Part shown: positions 45,753-57,154 of the stretch, one piece after another
How the letters are laid out: each line of letters starts with the position of its first letter
How positions within the stretch are numbered: position 1 is the first letter of the stretch
Assembly: GCA_947488435.1 (NCBI GenBank)
Contig: CANKZG010000002.1
Coordinates: 744,001 to 808,000 of the forward strand
Reading direction: 5' to 3'
From: an uncultured Flavobacteriaceae bacterium
Lineage (GTDB): Bacteria; Bacteroidota; Bacteroidia; Flavobacteriales; Flavobacteriaceae
Length of the DNA stretch: 64,000 nt
Translations under genes and position numbers: made by a program
Notes under the pieces: model-generated
Told to the model about the DNA's origin: nothing
The model's input: the letters and a program-made list of their open reading frames with translations, nothing else
The model's database searches: none

Positions 45753-46580
45753 TTATTTAGCTCCCAATGTAACTGTTTCTTGGGATTTTAATTGTTTGTC
45801 AATTCTTGCAAGTAGGTTATTTGCTTTCTTCTGAAACTTTGTTTCTGGAAAACTTTTAAATAATTTATCGTACGCTTCTTTGGCTTCGTTTAATCTTTCT
45901 ACTTGTTTATTTGAAGTACTATTAAAAGCTAAACTCGTTGTAGCTTCGAACCTATAGTACAGTGCATCTTCAGTAAAAACAGATCCTGGATTATCTGTAA
46001 TAAAATTATCAAATGCAGCAATAGCGGAAACTAAAAATGGGAAATTAAACTCCCCTATCTTGTTGTATTGCTTTGCGATTTGAAATAGTTTCTTTTCTTT
46101 TTTCGTAGTGAGATCTTTAGCCATTTCGTTGGCTTCCTCCAGAAATTCTGATTCTGGATACGTATTGATAAACAGCTGTAATTTCTGTAAGGCCTTATCC
46201 GTATCAGTTTGATCTAATGAATAAACCGGAGACAAGTTGTAGTAACTCTTAGCTCCTAAGAACGAAGCTTCCTGGATTTTATCACTATTTGGATATGATC
46301 GCACAAAACGTTCAAATTGAAATCCGGATAAATAATAATTTTTAGTTTTAAAATACGAATCCGCAAAAAAGAACATTACTCGTTCTCCCTGAGGTTTTCC
46401 AATATATTTTGGCGCAATTTGTTCAAACAACCTATTGGCACGTTTGTAATCTTCTTCATTATAAAATTTTTCTGCAAGCTCATACTTCACCTTAGTCTCT
46501 GTAGACTTAAGTGCTTTTTGGTATTCACTGCAGGATGTTAGGAGTACAACAGCAAGTAAAAGAGGAATAAAATAACGCAT
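45753..46580 (-). CDS. bamD: Outer membrane assembly lipoprotein BamD
   Basis: 275 residues. A lipoprotein signal peptide (MRYFIPLLLAVVLLTSC, Cys17) is followed by about five TPR-like helical pairs (YELAEKFYNEEDYKRANRLF; FKTKNYYLSGFQFERFVRSY; DKALQKLQLFINTYPESEFL), the BamD/YfiO fold. It is the lipoprotein of the BAM machine that inserts beta barrels in the outer membrane. ATG 46580 is chosen because the signal peptide starts there; ATG 46592 lies at the predicted transcript start. Confidence 0.93.
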   Translation of the reverse strand: MRYFIPLLLAVVLLTSCSEYQKALKSTETKVKYELAEKFYNEEDYKRANRLFEQIAPKYIGKPQGERVMFFFADSYFKTKNYYLSGFQFERFVRSYPNSDKIQEASFLGAKSYYNLSPVYSLDQTDTDKALQKLQLFINTYPESEFLEEANEMAKDLTTKKEKKLFQIAKQYNKIGEFNFPFLVSAIAAFDNFITDNPGSVFTEDALYYRFEATTSLAFNSTSNKQVERLNEAKEAYDKLFKSFPETKFQKKANNLLARIDKQLKSQETVTLGAK

Positions 46581-46596
46581 TTTAGAAAACATTTTG

Positions 46597-46604
46597 CAAA
46601 ATTA
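46597..46604 (-). promoter_or_regulatory. Putative -7 promoter box TAATTTTG for the bamD operon
   Basis: On the minus strand TAATTTTG matches TAnnTTTG and ends just before the first possible bamD ATG. Transcription from about 46591 favours the ATG at 46580 as the true start. Confidence 0.4.
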
Positions 46605-46741
46605 GCAATTCTTACCGGATATAAAAATAATTTTAAATACTAAAAATAGTATCAAATACATGCCTATCCAATAATTTAGCTAAGATTTAACGCCTTTTGA
46701 AAAGTGCTTCACAAGATTCGCTATACTGAAAAGCTACCGCT

Positions 46742-47629
46742 TTAGGCAAGGACTTTCGTCTTTGCAATAACGAATGCTGCTATTTCTGCCTTTAAAGAAG
46801 GAGAAGCCTCAATTAAGGGCAGACGCACCTTGGCTGTAGCTAATGCTAACGTTTCAAAAATGGATTTAATACCTGCAGGGTTACCTTCCTTAAAAATAAG
46901 ATGCATTCCGGCATTTAGGGTGTTGTGAATGTCATAGGCTGCATCAGCCTGTTGTTGAAGTCCTAAGTTAATCATTGTTGAAAATGCATTAGGCAATCCT
47001 TGTCCTAAAACCGAAATCACGCCTGCACCTCCAGCTAAAACTGTTGGCAAAGCGGTAAAGTCATCTCCAGATATTACAAGAAAATCCTTGGGTTTGTCCT
47101 TGGTAATTTGCATCACCTGTACCATATCTCCAGAAGCCTCTTTAATAGCTATAATATTTTCAATATCTGCAAGACGCAATACTGTTTGCGGCAATATGTT
47201 GCTTCCTGTTCTACTGGGGACATTATATAAGATAATAGGTTTCGGTGTCGCCGCCGCAATGGCTTTAAAATGTTGGTAAATACCTTCTTGAGTAGGCTTA
47301 TTGTAATATGGAGATACGGATAGAATAGCGTCGAAATCGCTAATATCTAAGGTTTTAAGTTCTTCAACAACTGCATGCGTGTTATTTCCTCCTATACCGA
47401 CTACCAAAGGTAATCTATCTGCATTAGCGTTAACCACTGTATTCATAACCAGTTGCTTTTCCTCTTTATTCAGGGTTGTAGATTCCGCTGTTGTGCCCAA
47501 AACAACTAAATAATCAATACCGCCAGAAATACAATGTTCTACTATTGCCGCTAAGGCAGTTACATCTACGGAGAGGTCTTCTTTAAATGGGGTTACTAGT
47601 GCTACACCTGTACCAAAAAACTGTTGCAT
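46742..47629 (-). CDS. dapA: 4-hydroxy-tetrahydrodipicolinate synthase
   Basis: 295 residues of the TIM-barrel enzyme that condenses pyruvate with aspartate semialdehyde in lysine and diaminopimelate synthesis. [15 protein letters not shown] opens it, [14 protein letters not shown] binds substrate, [13 protein letters not shown] holds the active-site Tyr and [13 protein letters not shown] the Schiff-base Lys. It starts two bases after the stop of the small DUF6913-like gene, so the two are cotranscribed. Confidence 0.96.
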   Translation of the reverse strand: MQQFFGTGVALVTPFKEDLSVDVTALAAIVEHCISGGIDYLVVLGTTAESTTLNKEEKQLVMNTVVNANADRLPLVVGIGGNNTHAVVEELKTLDISDFDAILSVSPYYNKPTQEGIYQHFKAIAAATPKPIILYNVPSRTGSNILPQTVLRLADIENIIAIKEASGDMVQVMQITKDKPKDFLVISGDDFTALPTVLAGGAGVISVLGQGLPNAFSTMINLGLQQQADAAYDIHNTLNAGMHLIFKEGNPAGIKSIFETLALATAKVRLPLIEASPSLKAEIAAFVIAKTKVLA

Positions 47630-47631
47630 TT

Positions 47632-48165
47632 TTAAATCTCTTTTAAAACTCTTAAATATTTTTTAAGTTCTGATTTAAAGAGCTTAAAATCCTTAAAAGG
47701 TGTCTTTAAAATCAGATCATTTAATTTTTTATCTACCGAACCAAAACCAACTCTAAACCGCGCTTTGGTTTTAATAGTCATCAATTGTAAGAGCAACTTA
47801 TCTTCGTCATAATAATTAATTAGCAAATCGTATTCTCGATTGAGAAATTCCAATGCATAACTGTTTTCTATTGCTCCCCCCCAGCCTAAATCCTTATCTG
47901 AAAAAACAGGAGTGGCGTATGGAGAGTTTTTATCGTAATAGTTTTTATATCCAATAATTTTTATTCCATTGGGTCTTAACGAAAATTCCTCGATAAGCTG
48001 ATTAAACACCTCTGTCTTTTCAAACTTGTCTAAATCCACAATACAACCTACAGCAGATATCCCTTTTTTACGATTCACTGTAGCTAAAGGCTTGTTTAAT
48101 TCTTTTTGTAAAAATTTAAGCCCGGATTTAACTTTAAATTTGGCTTTAATTGCCTTCAATATCAT
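47632..48165 (-). CDS. Small conserved protein (DUF6913-like)
   Basis: 177 residues, basic and without signal or membrane segment. Recognisable stretches are [40 protein letters not shown] and [21 protein letters not shown] believe it matches the flavobacterial DUF6913 family found next to dapA, but I am not certain of the family number. It precedes dapA by two bases and has a -7 box at 48183-48190. Function unknown. Confidence 0.75.
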   Translation of the reverse strand: MILKAIKAKFKVKSGLKFLQKELNKPLATVNRKKGISAVGCIVDLDKFEKTEVFNQLIEEFSLRPNGIKIIGYKNYYDKNSPYATPVFSDKDLGWGGAIENSYALEFLNREYDLLINYYDEDKLLLQLMTIKTKARFRVGFGSVDKKLNDLILKTPFKDFKLFKSELKKYLRVLKEI

Positions 48166-48182
48166 AAATTATTGCATTTTTA

Positions 48183-48190
48183 CAAATGTA
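48183..48190 (-). promoter_or_regulatory. Putative -7 promoter box TACATTTG for the dapA unit
   Basis: On the minus strand TACATTTG matches TAnnTTTG, with transcription expected near 48177, 12 bases ahead of the first gene. Confidence 0.4.
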
Positions 48191-48229
48191 AATAATTAGA
48201 GCTATTGTTGATGCGAAGATAAGAACTAT

Positions 48230-48994
48230 ATGATTTTAAAAATTAAACATTATGTTATATTTATAACAATTGGTAGTTTGATTTCTTGTCAAACAGGTCC
48301 AAAAAAAGTTTCCGAAGTCCATGCGAAACAGCTTTCTTTGAATGATTCCATTGCACAAATAGATAGTATTGATAGCTATATTACCCCTTTTAGAAACCGC
48401 ATAGATCAAGTTCTGGATAGCCCTTTAGCGTATGCATCTCATAATATAACAAAAACGAAAGGTGCTCTAAACACTAATGCCGGGAACTTACTGGCAGATA
48501 TTGTTTTTGAGCAAACTAAACCAATTTTTAAATCCAGAACAGGCAATGATCTAGATTTTGTATTATTAAATTATGGCGGAATTCGCGCTGTAATTTCCAA
48601 AGGTACAGTTACAGCACGTACGGCATACGAAGTCATGCCCTTTGAAAACAGTATTACTACAGTAGCTATGAATGGGAGAGCTATTCGCGAATTGGTAAAT
48701 TATTTAGTAAAAAGTAGTGTTCCCCATCCGATATCGGGAATACAGATCGTAGTAGATAAAAACAAAAATCTTCAAGCGGTTACCATACAAGGAAAGCCCT
48801 TCGATGAAGAGCGCATTTATTATGTAGCTACGTCCAACTATTTAGTATCTGGAGGTGATAATATGGTTTTCTTTGAAAAAGCAACTAGTATTACCGAAAT
48901 TGACTACATCATCAGAAACGCAATAATCGATTATTTTAAGAAAGTGGATACCATTGCTCCAGTAATTGATGATCGCTTCATACAAAAGAAATAA
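48230..48994 (+). CDS. 5'-nucleotidase C-terminal domain lipoprotein
   Basis: 254 residues: lipoprotein signal peptide (lipobox LISC, Cys20) and a 5'-nucleotidase C-terminal domain, which binds the nucleoside base. Motifs are NTNAGNLLADIVFEQT, LNYGGIRAVISKGTVTARTA, YEVMPFENSITTVAMNGRAI and YLVSGGDNMVFFEKA. The catalytic metallophosphatase half is missing here and is encoded by the next gene, two bases downstream. In UshA-type enzymes both are one protein with the order reversed. Confidence 0.92.
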   Translation: MILKIKHYVIFITIGSLISCQTGPKKVSEVHAKQLSLNDSIAQIDSIDSYITPFRNRIDQVLDSPLAYASHNITKTKGALNTNAGNLLADIVFEQTKPIFKSRTGNDLDFVLLNYGGIRAVISKGTVTARTAYEVMPFENSITTVAMNGRAIRELVNYLVKSSVPHPISGIQIVVDKNKNLQAVTIQGKPFDEERIYYVATSNYLVSGGDNMVFFEKATSITEIDYIIRNAIIDYFKKVDTIAPVIDDRFIQKK

Positions 48995-48995
48995 A

Positions 48996-49913
48996 ATGAT
49001 GAACAGAAGAAAGTTTATAACAAATACAGTTGCTGGTGGTGCATTTGTGGGCGTAGGTGGATTTAATCTAACTTCTTGCTCATTTTTATCCAAAAAGCAC
49101 ATCACTATTCTGCATACTAATGATGTTCATAGTCATTTAGACCCTTTCCCCAAGGATCATGCAGATTTTCCTAATCTCGGCGGAATTGCCCGTCGAGCGG
49201 CTCTAGTAGAACAAATTCGAAAAGAAAATCCGAACACACTGCTGTTGGACGCCGGAGATATTTTTCAAGGCACTCCCTATTTTAATTTTTATGGAGGTGA
49301 ATTGGAGTTTAAACTGATGAGTAAATTGAAATACGATGCTGCTACTATTGGCAATCACGATTTTGATAACGGACTTAAAGGACTTTTAGCTCAGATGCCA
49401 AATGCTAAGTTTGATTTACTTTCCGCCAATTATGATTTCTCAAATACGGTTATGGACGGATATGTAAAACCCTATAACGTGTACTATTTGGACGATCTAA
49501 AGGTTGGAATATTTGGCTTAGGCATTGCCTTGAAAGGCCTTGTAAATAAGAAGTTATATTTGGAAACAAAATATCTTAATCCTATAGAAATTGCGCAGGA
49601 CATCAGTACTTCATTGAAAAATGAGGAGCAATGCGATTTAATTATTTGCCTTTCCCATTTAGGATATTCCTATGAAGATGATTTGCAAAAACCTGATGAT
49701 TTAAAGCTTGCAGCTCAAACGGAGCATATCGATTTGATTATTGGCGGTCATACCCATACTTTTTTGGACAAACCTACAGTCAGAAATAATCGTCAAGGAA
49801 ACAAAGTACTCATTAACCAAGTGGGTTGTTTTGGTATTAATATGGGACGTATTGATTTTTATTTTGATGCTCAAAAAAATGTTGCTGCAAATGGTCGCTC
49901 TATTCATGTATAA
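48996..49913 (+). CDS. 5'-nucleotidase metallophosphoesterase domain (split UshA-like)
   Basis: 305 residues from the ATG at 48996 (another at 48999). The N-terminus has a twin-arginine-like NRRKFITNT followed by a hydrophobic stretch and a cysteine (NLTSC). The metallophosphatase motifs are all present: ILHTNDVHSHLDP, DAGDIFQGTPYF, TIGNHDFDNGL, LSHLGYSYE and GGHTHTF. It is the catalytic half of a nucleotidase whose C-terminal domain is the gene just upstream. Confidence 0.93.
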   Translation: MMNRRKFITNTVAGGAFVGVGGFNLTSCSFLSKKHITILHTNDVHSHLDPFPKDHADFPNLGGIARRAALVEQIRKENPNTLLLDAGDIFQGTPYFNFYGGELEFKLMSKLKYDAATIGNHDFDNGLKGLLAQMPNAKFDLLSANYDFSNTVMDGYVKPYNVYYLDDLKVGIFGLGIALKGLVNKKLYLETKYLNPIEIAQDISTSLKNEEQCDLIICLSHLGYSYEDDLQKPDDLKLAAQTEHIDLIIGGHTHTFLDKPTVRNNRQGNKVLINQVGCFGINMGRIDFYFDAQKNVAANGRSIHV

Positions 49914-49933
49914 TTTTGGCATAAACTCTGGGA

Positions 49934-50716
49934 ATGAAAAAGGTAACGATACAAGGTATTTGCTATGATAAGAAATCATCTTTTCAGCAAGGACCTGCAT
50001 TAGCTCCACCATTAATACGACAAGCATTACATTCCGGTTCGATGAATCTTTTTGCCGAGAATGGTATTGAAATAAATGAATCATTGATTTTAGACAAAGG
50101 AGATTTTACTGCAGAAAACTATTTTGATATAGAAAAAATAACAGCAAAACACTTAGAAACGTCAGATCATATTTTCACCTTAGGAGGAGATCATTCCATT
50201 ACTTTTCCTATTCTTAAAGCCTTCCGAAACAAATACTCCAAAATTGACATTTTACATATCGATGCCCATGCCGATTTATACCACGAATATGAAGGAGATC
50301 CTTATTCCCATGCTTGTCCGTTTGCACGCATTATGGAAGAAGGAATTGCCCAACGTTTAGTCCAGGTTGGTATTCGAACTTTAAATACCCATCAACAAGA
50401 ACAAGCTATAAAATATGGTGTGGAAGTACATACGATGCAACAACTTAATTTAACTAATATTTCAGCTTTTAATAATCCATTATACATTTCTCTTGATCTA
50501 GATGGTTTAGATCCGGCGTATGCTCCAGGAGTATCACATCATGAACCGGGAGGCTTAAGTTCTAGACAGGTTATAGATCTAATTCAAAGTCAACAAAACC
50601 CTATTATCGGTGCAGATATTGTAGAATACAACCCAAATCGGGATAACCAACAAATGACCGCTTTTTTAGCCGCAAAACTCATGAAAGAATTGTTGGGTAA
50701 AATGCTTGAAAAATAG
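49934..50716 (+). CDS. Agmatinase/arginase family ureohydrolase
   Basis: 260 residues of the ureohydrolase fold that removes urea from agmatine, arginine or formiminoglutamate with two Mn ions. The metal ligands are in GGDHSITFPIL, DIDILHIDAHADLYHEYE-type motif (HIDAHADL) and SLDLDGLDPAYAPGVSHHEPGG. The last motif is closer to agmatinase (SpeB) than to arginase. The start codon is 20 bases after the nucleotidase stop. Exact substrate not decided. Confidence 0.9.
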   Translation: MKKVTIQGICYDKKSSFQQGPALAPPLIRQALHSGSMNLFAENGIEINESLILDKGDFTAENYFDIEKITAKHLETSDHIFTLGGDHSITFPILKAFRNKYSKIDILHIDAHADLYHEYEGDPYSHACPFARIMEEGIAQRLVQVGIRTLNTHQQEQAIKYGVEVHTMQQLNLTNISAFNNPLYISLDLDGLDPAYAPGVSHHEPGGLSSRQVIDLIQSQQNPIIGADIVEYNPNRDNQQMTAFLAAKLMKELLGKMLEK

Positions 50717-50893
50717 CTTATTTTTCCTTCTAAATATCAAGCGTTTTGTATTATGAATCATCTAAATACTAGCGATTTAGATAAGGTTCTACCTGTATAT
50801 TTTACTTTTAATAGAGAATTCCAGTCTGCTCGTCTTATTTAAACAATATTTTCTATTTCACAACGTATATTTGATATAGCACAATATGAATAT

Positions 50894-52825
50894 ATGTCTT
50901 TGAAATATAATTTCATAGCGCTTCTTTTGGTATTGACCTTTACCTCGGTAAGGAGTCAATACCCTTTTGATTTGCAATTTCCAGAGGTAGACCGACCTAA
51001 GAAGTGTAGCTCATGTCTTCAAGCTTTCAATGAAAAACCTAAGGAAGTAGGTTTTTCTATTCAAGAAGGTCAGGACGGGGATTTGTATTTTGAAATTAAT
51101 CATGAAGGTTGGTTTACCAAACTTTTTAAAAATGAAGGAGCTGGCATTGCTATAGACGTAGTTCTGAAAGACAGATATGATTGTGGCCTTACAGAAATTG
51201 TAAAAAAGAAAATAAAAGGAAAACTGCTGCCCCCTATTTATAGCCACGCCTTAAAAGAAAACTTATTCCTTCATAAAAAAAATACCTATCGTGTAAAAGT
51301 GGGAGAATTACCCCTCGCTTATCGTAATAAGGATGTTGAATTTAATGTTCTCTTTCTAAATAATCGTGATGTATGTCAGTACTATCGTATTTTCGATTTA
51401 GACTCTTATAAATGGGATCTGCTCGACATGGGTTTATTTCTCGATTCTTTAACCCATAAGCGTGTATGGAACGATCCAAATGCCATACCAGAGGTCATTC
51501 CCAAGAAAAAGTCTTTAGAATTTATTGTACCCTTCGAAAAAGATAAATCTCAGTATCGTATTGAAGATATTAAGCCAATGTATGATTCGTTGCGACTTAC
51601 GAATTTTACTATTGAAAAAATCGGGATACAAGCATATGCATCTGTTGAAGGAGATTTAAAAAGAAATGTGAGATTACAGCAAGAACGCGCACAAAGTATT
51701 GTTGACGCTCTGCAGGAATTTCAAAAACCTACCATAAGCACAGAGATACATACTTCTGAGAACTGGGAAGAGTTCTGGAGTGCTATAAAAAACACCAAAT
51801 ATAGTTATCTGGACACGCTAAATAATGAGCAAGTTAAAAAGCGATTGGTTGGTGCTTTCGAAATAGAAATGGAACCGTATCTTAAACTACATCGAAAAGC
51901 AATTGTCGCCTTAGCGCTTGTAAAAAAGGACCCGTACCGACAACTTAACGCTGTGACGCTTGTTACTCACTTTAATGAAGCTATTGTTAATGAGAATCTT
52001 ACTAAGGCGCAAATGCTGCAAAACATCCTTTTTGGAAAACTACGATCCAAAGAAATGGATCCGAATATGCTGGCTTCCTTGAAGCTCCCTGATCAATCCA
52101 AATACCAAAACTTATTGAATAAAAAAGTGGCTTTAGAATACTGGAATGCCACTAAAAATTTAGAAGATGCCTATAACGCCTTTATAGAATTAGAGCGTTT
52201 GGATCCGTCTAACGGGAAAATCAAATACAACAGACTTGCGTTAATGCTTACTATGTGGAAACGAGGGATGTTGAAAAAGGTAGATACAGAGTTTTTAAAA
52301 AGGGAAATTCATTTATTGAAGAAGTACCATATTTCAAAAGTACTTATTCATCGTATGCTTATTAATTATCATATTGTTCTCAGTGAAATGTATATGGACA
52401 AAAGAAATTACGACCGTAAAGATCGTTCTGTACATTACGTAAATTCCAATTATAAAAAAATCCCTCTTTCCACCTCTGATTATTTGAGCCTAGCACAATA
52501 TTTATCTTTTTATTCAAACTATGATAAGGCCATACGACTATTAAATAACAAGGTTAAAACAGAAGATGTAGATGAAGCTATTTTGTTTTATTATCTCAAT
52601 TTAACACTAGTGAATGACAGATTAGTTGGTACTGCACCCTATAAAACCATAGTGCAGAAAGCCATTGCGGCTAATAATAGTAGGTTTTGCAAGCTTTTTA
52701 ATCCCTATAATCATGGAGGCATTGCATTTCAACTGCTGGATAATGCTTATCTGCGGTCCATTTATTGTGAAAACTGTGCAGCTCCTAGTACTAAAGAAAG
52801 TATTATTTCGCCAGGAAATCGCTAA
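50894..52825 (+). CDS. Large secreted protein with OmpA-like segment and TPR-like C-terminus
   Basis: 643 residues. A signal peptide (cleavage near RSQYP) is followed by a segment with a CxxC (KKCSSCLQAF). About 205-270 resembles an OmpA-C-like domain (FIVPFEKDKSQYRIEDIKPM; IGIQAYASVEGDLKRNVRLQ). The C-terminal 300 residues are helical and TPR-like (ALEYWNATKNLEDAYNAFIE; YLSFYSNYDKAIRLLNNKV), and the end carries a second CxxC (YCENCA). I cannot name a family. Predicted envelope protein of unknown role. Confidence 0.75.
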   Translation: MSLKYNFIALLLVLTFTSVRSQYPFDLQFPEVDRPKKCSSCLQAFNEKPKEVGFSIQEGQDGDLYFEINHEGWFTKLFKNEGAGIAIDVVLKDRYDCGLTEIVKKKIKGKLLPPIYSHALKENLFLHKKNTYRVKVGELPLAYRNKDVEFNVLFLNNRDVCQYYRIFDLDSYKWDLLDMGLFLDSLTHKRVWNDPNAIPEVIPKKKSLEFIVPFEKDKSQYRIEDIKPMYDSLRLTNFTIEKIGIQAYASVEGDLKRNVRLQQERAQSIVDALQEFQKPTISTEIHTSENWEEFWSAIKNTKYSYLDTLNNEQVKKRLVGAFEIEMEPYLKLHRKAIVALALVKKDPYRQLNAVTLVTHFNEAIVNENLTKAQMLQNILFGKLRSKEMDPNMLASLKLPDQSKYQNLLNKKVALEYWNATKNLEDAYNAFIELERLDPSNGKIKYNRLALMLTMWKRGMLKKVDTEFLKREIHLLKKYHISKVLIHRMLINYHIVLSEMYMDKRNYDRKDRSVHYVNSNYKKIPLSTSDYLSLAQYLSFYSNYDKAIRLLNNKVKTEDVDEAILFYYLNLTLVNDRLVGTAPYKTIVQKAIAANNSRFCKLFNPYNHGGIAFQLLDNAYLRSIYCENCAAPSTKESIISPGNR

Positions 52826-52829
52826 TATT

Positions 52830-53141
52830 TCAGGTGCTGTTTTTTAAAATAAGTGCTTCTATGATGGCTTTTTGTTCGTCATTTAAATCTATTTCGGGAA
52901 AATCCAAATGAGCTCTTCGATACCAATAATCGGCATTAAAATTATCCCCTTCCAAGCGGTGCAAAAAAGCATGAATCTGACACCCTTCTTTTGAATCAAT
53001 AGCATCTGCTATGGCATGTGCCTTTTGCCAGTTCCCTTTAATATTCCACCACAAGGCTTGTAAAGTTTCTGGCCAGTCGTCTGGCACACTACTCCTTGTT
53101 GTAGTTCTAACAAACATCTCATAATTTAAGGGAAAACTCAT
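52830..53141 (-). CDS. Small conserved hypothetical protein
   Basis: 103 residues. The core DDWPETLQALWWNIKGNWQK and KEGCQIHAFLHRLEGDNFNA and YWYRRAH belong to a conserved protein of unknown function found across bacteria. No signal or membrane segment. I use the ATG at 53141; the in-frame TTG at 53147 is less likely. It is the last gene of the GNAT-prmC-LOG-ligA unit, 15 bases past the ligA stop. Confidence 0.8.
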   Translation of the reverse strand: MSFPLNYEMFVRTTTRSSVPDDWPETLQALWWNIKGNWQKAHAIADAIDSKEGCQIHAFLHRLEGDNFNADYWYRRAHLDFPEIDLNDEQKAIIEALILKNST

Positions 53142-53156
53142 GTACAATGTTCATAT

Positions 53157-55741
<2,585 letters not shown>

Positions 55742-55765
55742 AGTAAACTCTTTCCATATTAACGC

Positions 55766-56617
55766 TTAGGGTTGAACCGCTTTTATTATTCTATAATTTT
55801 CTAAAAAATCTTTCTGAAGTTCAATTTCTAAAAAAAATTTCGATTCAAAAAGTTGTCTTGTTTCTTTTCCCAAATATTGATTTATTTCCACATAAATCAA
55901 TCCTCCTTTTTTTAAATTTTTTTCGGAAAAATCAAGTATTCTTTTGTAAAAAATCAGCGGATCTTCATCAGAAACAAATAATGCGATATGAGGTTCGTTC
56001 AATTTTACATTGTTCTTTATCGTATCTTTTTCCAATTCCCGAACATATGGAGGGTTCGAAACGATTACATCGAACATCATTGCTATATCTGGAAGCTCTA
56101 ATATGCTTTCCTGAATAATGTTTAACCGCACCTCATTATTTAGTGCATTTTCGGCAGCAATTTTCAACGCCTCTTCTGAGATGTCTAAAGCAAAAACTAT
56201 AGCGTCTGGCAGGTTTTTAGCCAAGGATACTGCAATACAACCACTTCCAGTTCCTATATCAAGAATACGCAAAGGTCTATTGATTTCTTTTACGTCTTCA
56301 ACTATTTTACGAACCAATTCTTCTGTTTCAGGTCTCGGGATTAAAACAGAAGGGGTAACTTTAAATTTAAGATCATAAAAATGAGTGTATCCAATAATGT
56401 ATTGAATAGGATATTCTTGTTTGAGTAATTGCAAAGCCTCAAATAAAGGCTGTTCCTCTTGTTTAGTAATTGTAATATTAGGGTCCAGTGCAAGCACCAT
56501 ACGATCAAGATTAAGGTAATGAGCGATGAGCAATTGAAAAAAATGACTCACTTCTTCTCTACCATAAAGTGTATCTAACTCGCGATGAAAAAGATTTTTA
56601 ATTTCTTTTACTACCAT
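55766..56617 (-). CDS. prmC: Release factor glutamine methyltransferase
   Basis: 283 residues. PrmC methylates the glutamine of the GGQ motif in release factors RF1 and RF2. The N-terminal helical domain is followed by PVLIPRPETEELVRKI, the SAM motif ILDIGTGSGCIAVSLA, LDISEEALKIAAENA and the catalytic FDVIVSNPPYVRELE. The start at 56617 follows the stop of the GNAT gene; an earlier start would overlap it. Confidence 0.95.
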   Translation of the reverse strand: MVVKEIKNLFHRELDTLYGREEVSHFFQLLIAHYLNLDRMVLALDPNITITKQEEQPLFEALQLLKQEYPIQYIIGYTHFYDLKFKVTPSVLIPRPETEELVRKIVEDVKEINRPLRILDIGTGSGCIAVSLAKNLPDAIVFALDISEEALKIAAENALNNEVRLNIIQESILELPDIAMMFDVIVSNPPYVRELEKDTIKNNVKLNEPHIALFVSDEDPLIFYKRILDFSEKNLKKGGLIYVEINQYLGKETRQLFESKFFLEIELQKDFLENYRIIKAVQP

Positions 56618-56625
56618 ACAAAGAG

Positions 56626-57102
56626 TTATAATTTTTTCAACATCCAAACAGAACATTCATAATGCCCCGTATTACCCATTGCCTGCTTTAAATAAGTAAA
56701 ACCAGCTTTTTTATACATCGATTGTGCCGCTTTCATATAGGTCATTGTTTCTAAGTAGCATTCCCTATATCCAGTACGCTTTGCGTATTTTAAACAAATT
56801 TGAAGCATCTTTTTACCAATCCCCTTTCCTCTTAATGAAGGAGCGAAATACATTTTTTGAAGCTCACAGGTTGCCGGTGCGCATTTCGGCAAAGGTCCTA
56901 TCGCAGCACAGCCCTTAACCTGCTCATCTACAGTTACGACAAAACAGGCTGCTTTTTTTACATTATAGGTCTCAAACATACAATTGAGTTCAGCATCTTC
57001 ATATGTAGTTCCTATTTTCGGAACTCCCATTTCTAAAAGAACTTCTCGAATTAGTTTTCCAAGCAAAGGGTTGTCCGAATCTCTAATTTCTCGGATAAGA
57101 AT
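56626..57102 (-). CDS. GNAT family N-acetyltransferase (non-ATG start)
   Basis: About 158 residues. The acetyl-CoA site is visible as MYFAPSLRGKGIGKKMLQIC, with the RGKGIG loop, and the end GHYECSVWMLKKL closes the fold. The first beta strand of GNAT proteins, ILIREIRDSDNP, is encoded upstream of the first usual start (TTG, 57066). That stretch has no ATG, GTG or TTG; ATT at 57102 is the best-placed start. The safe minimum is 56626-57066. Substrate unknown. First gene of a five-gene unit. Confidence 0.82.
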   Translation of the reverse strand: MLIREIRDSDNPLLGKLIREVLLEMGVPKIGTTYEDAELNCMFETYNVKKAACFVVTVDEQVKGCAAIGPLPKCAPATCELQKMYFAPSLRGKGIGKKMLQICLKYAKRTGYRECYLETMTYMKAAQSMYKKAGFTYLKQAMGNTGHYECSVWMLKKL

Positions 57103-57142
57103 GCGATCTGATATTTCTAGAATGGTATCTATTTTAAAGTCC

Positions 57143-57150
57143 TATTTTTG
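57143..57150 (+). promoter_or_regulatory. Putative -7 promoter box TATTTTTG for ribD
   Basis: TATTTTTG matches TAnnTTTG and ends four bases before the GTG start of ribD, which implies a leaderless or almost leaderless transcript. It also lies between the divergent GNAT and ribD genes. Confidence 0.35.
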
Positions 57151-57154
57151 TGCA

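Noticed and set aside
56984-57154. Upstream extension of ribD by 57 residues
   Set aside because: It overlaps the divergent GNAT gene; RibD family similarity begins at KIHEKYISRC after the GTG at 57155.
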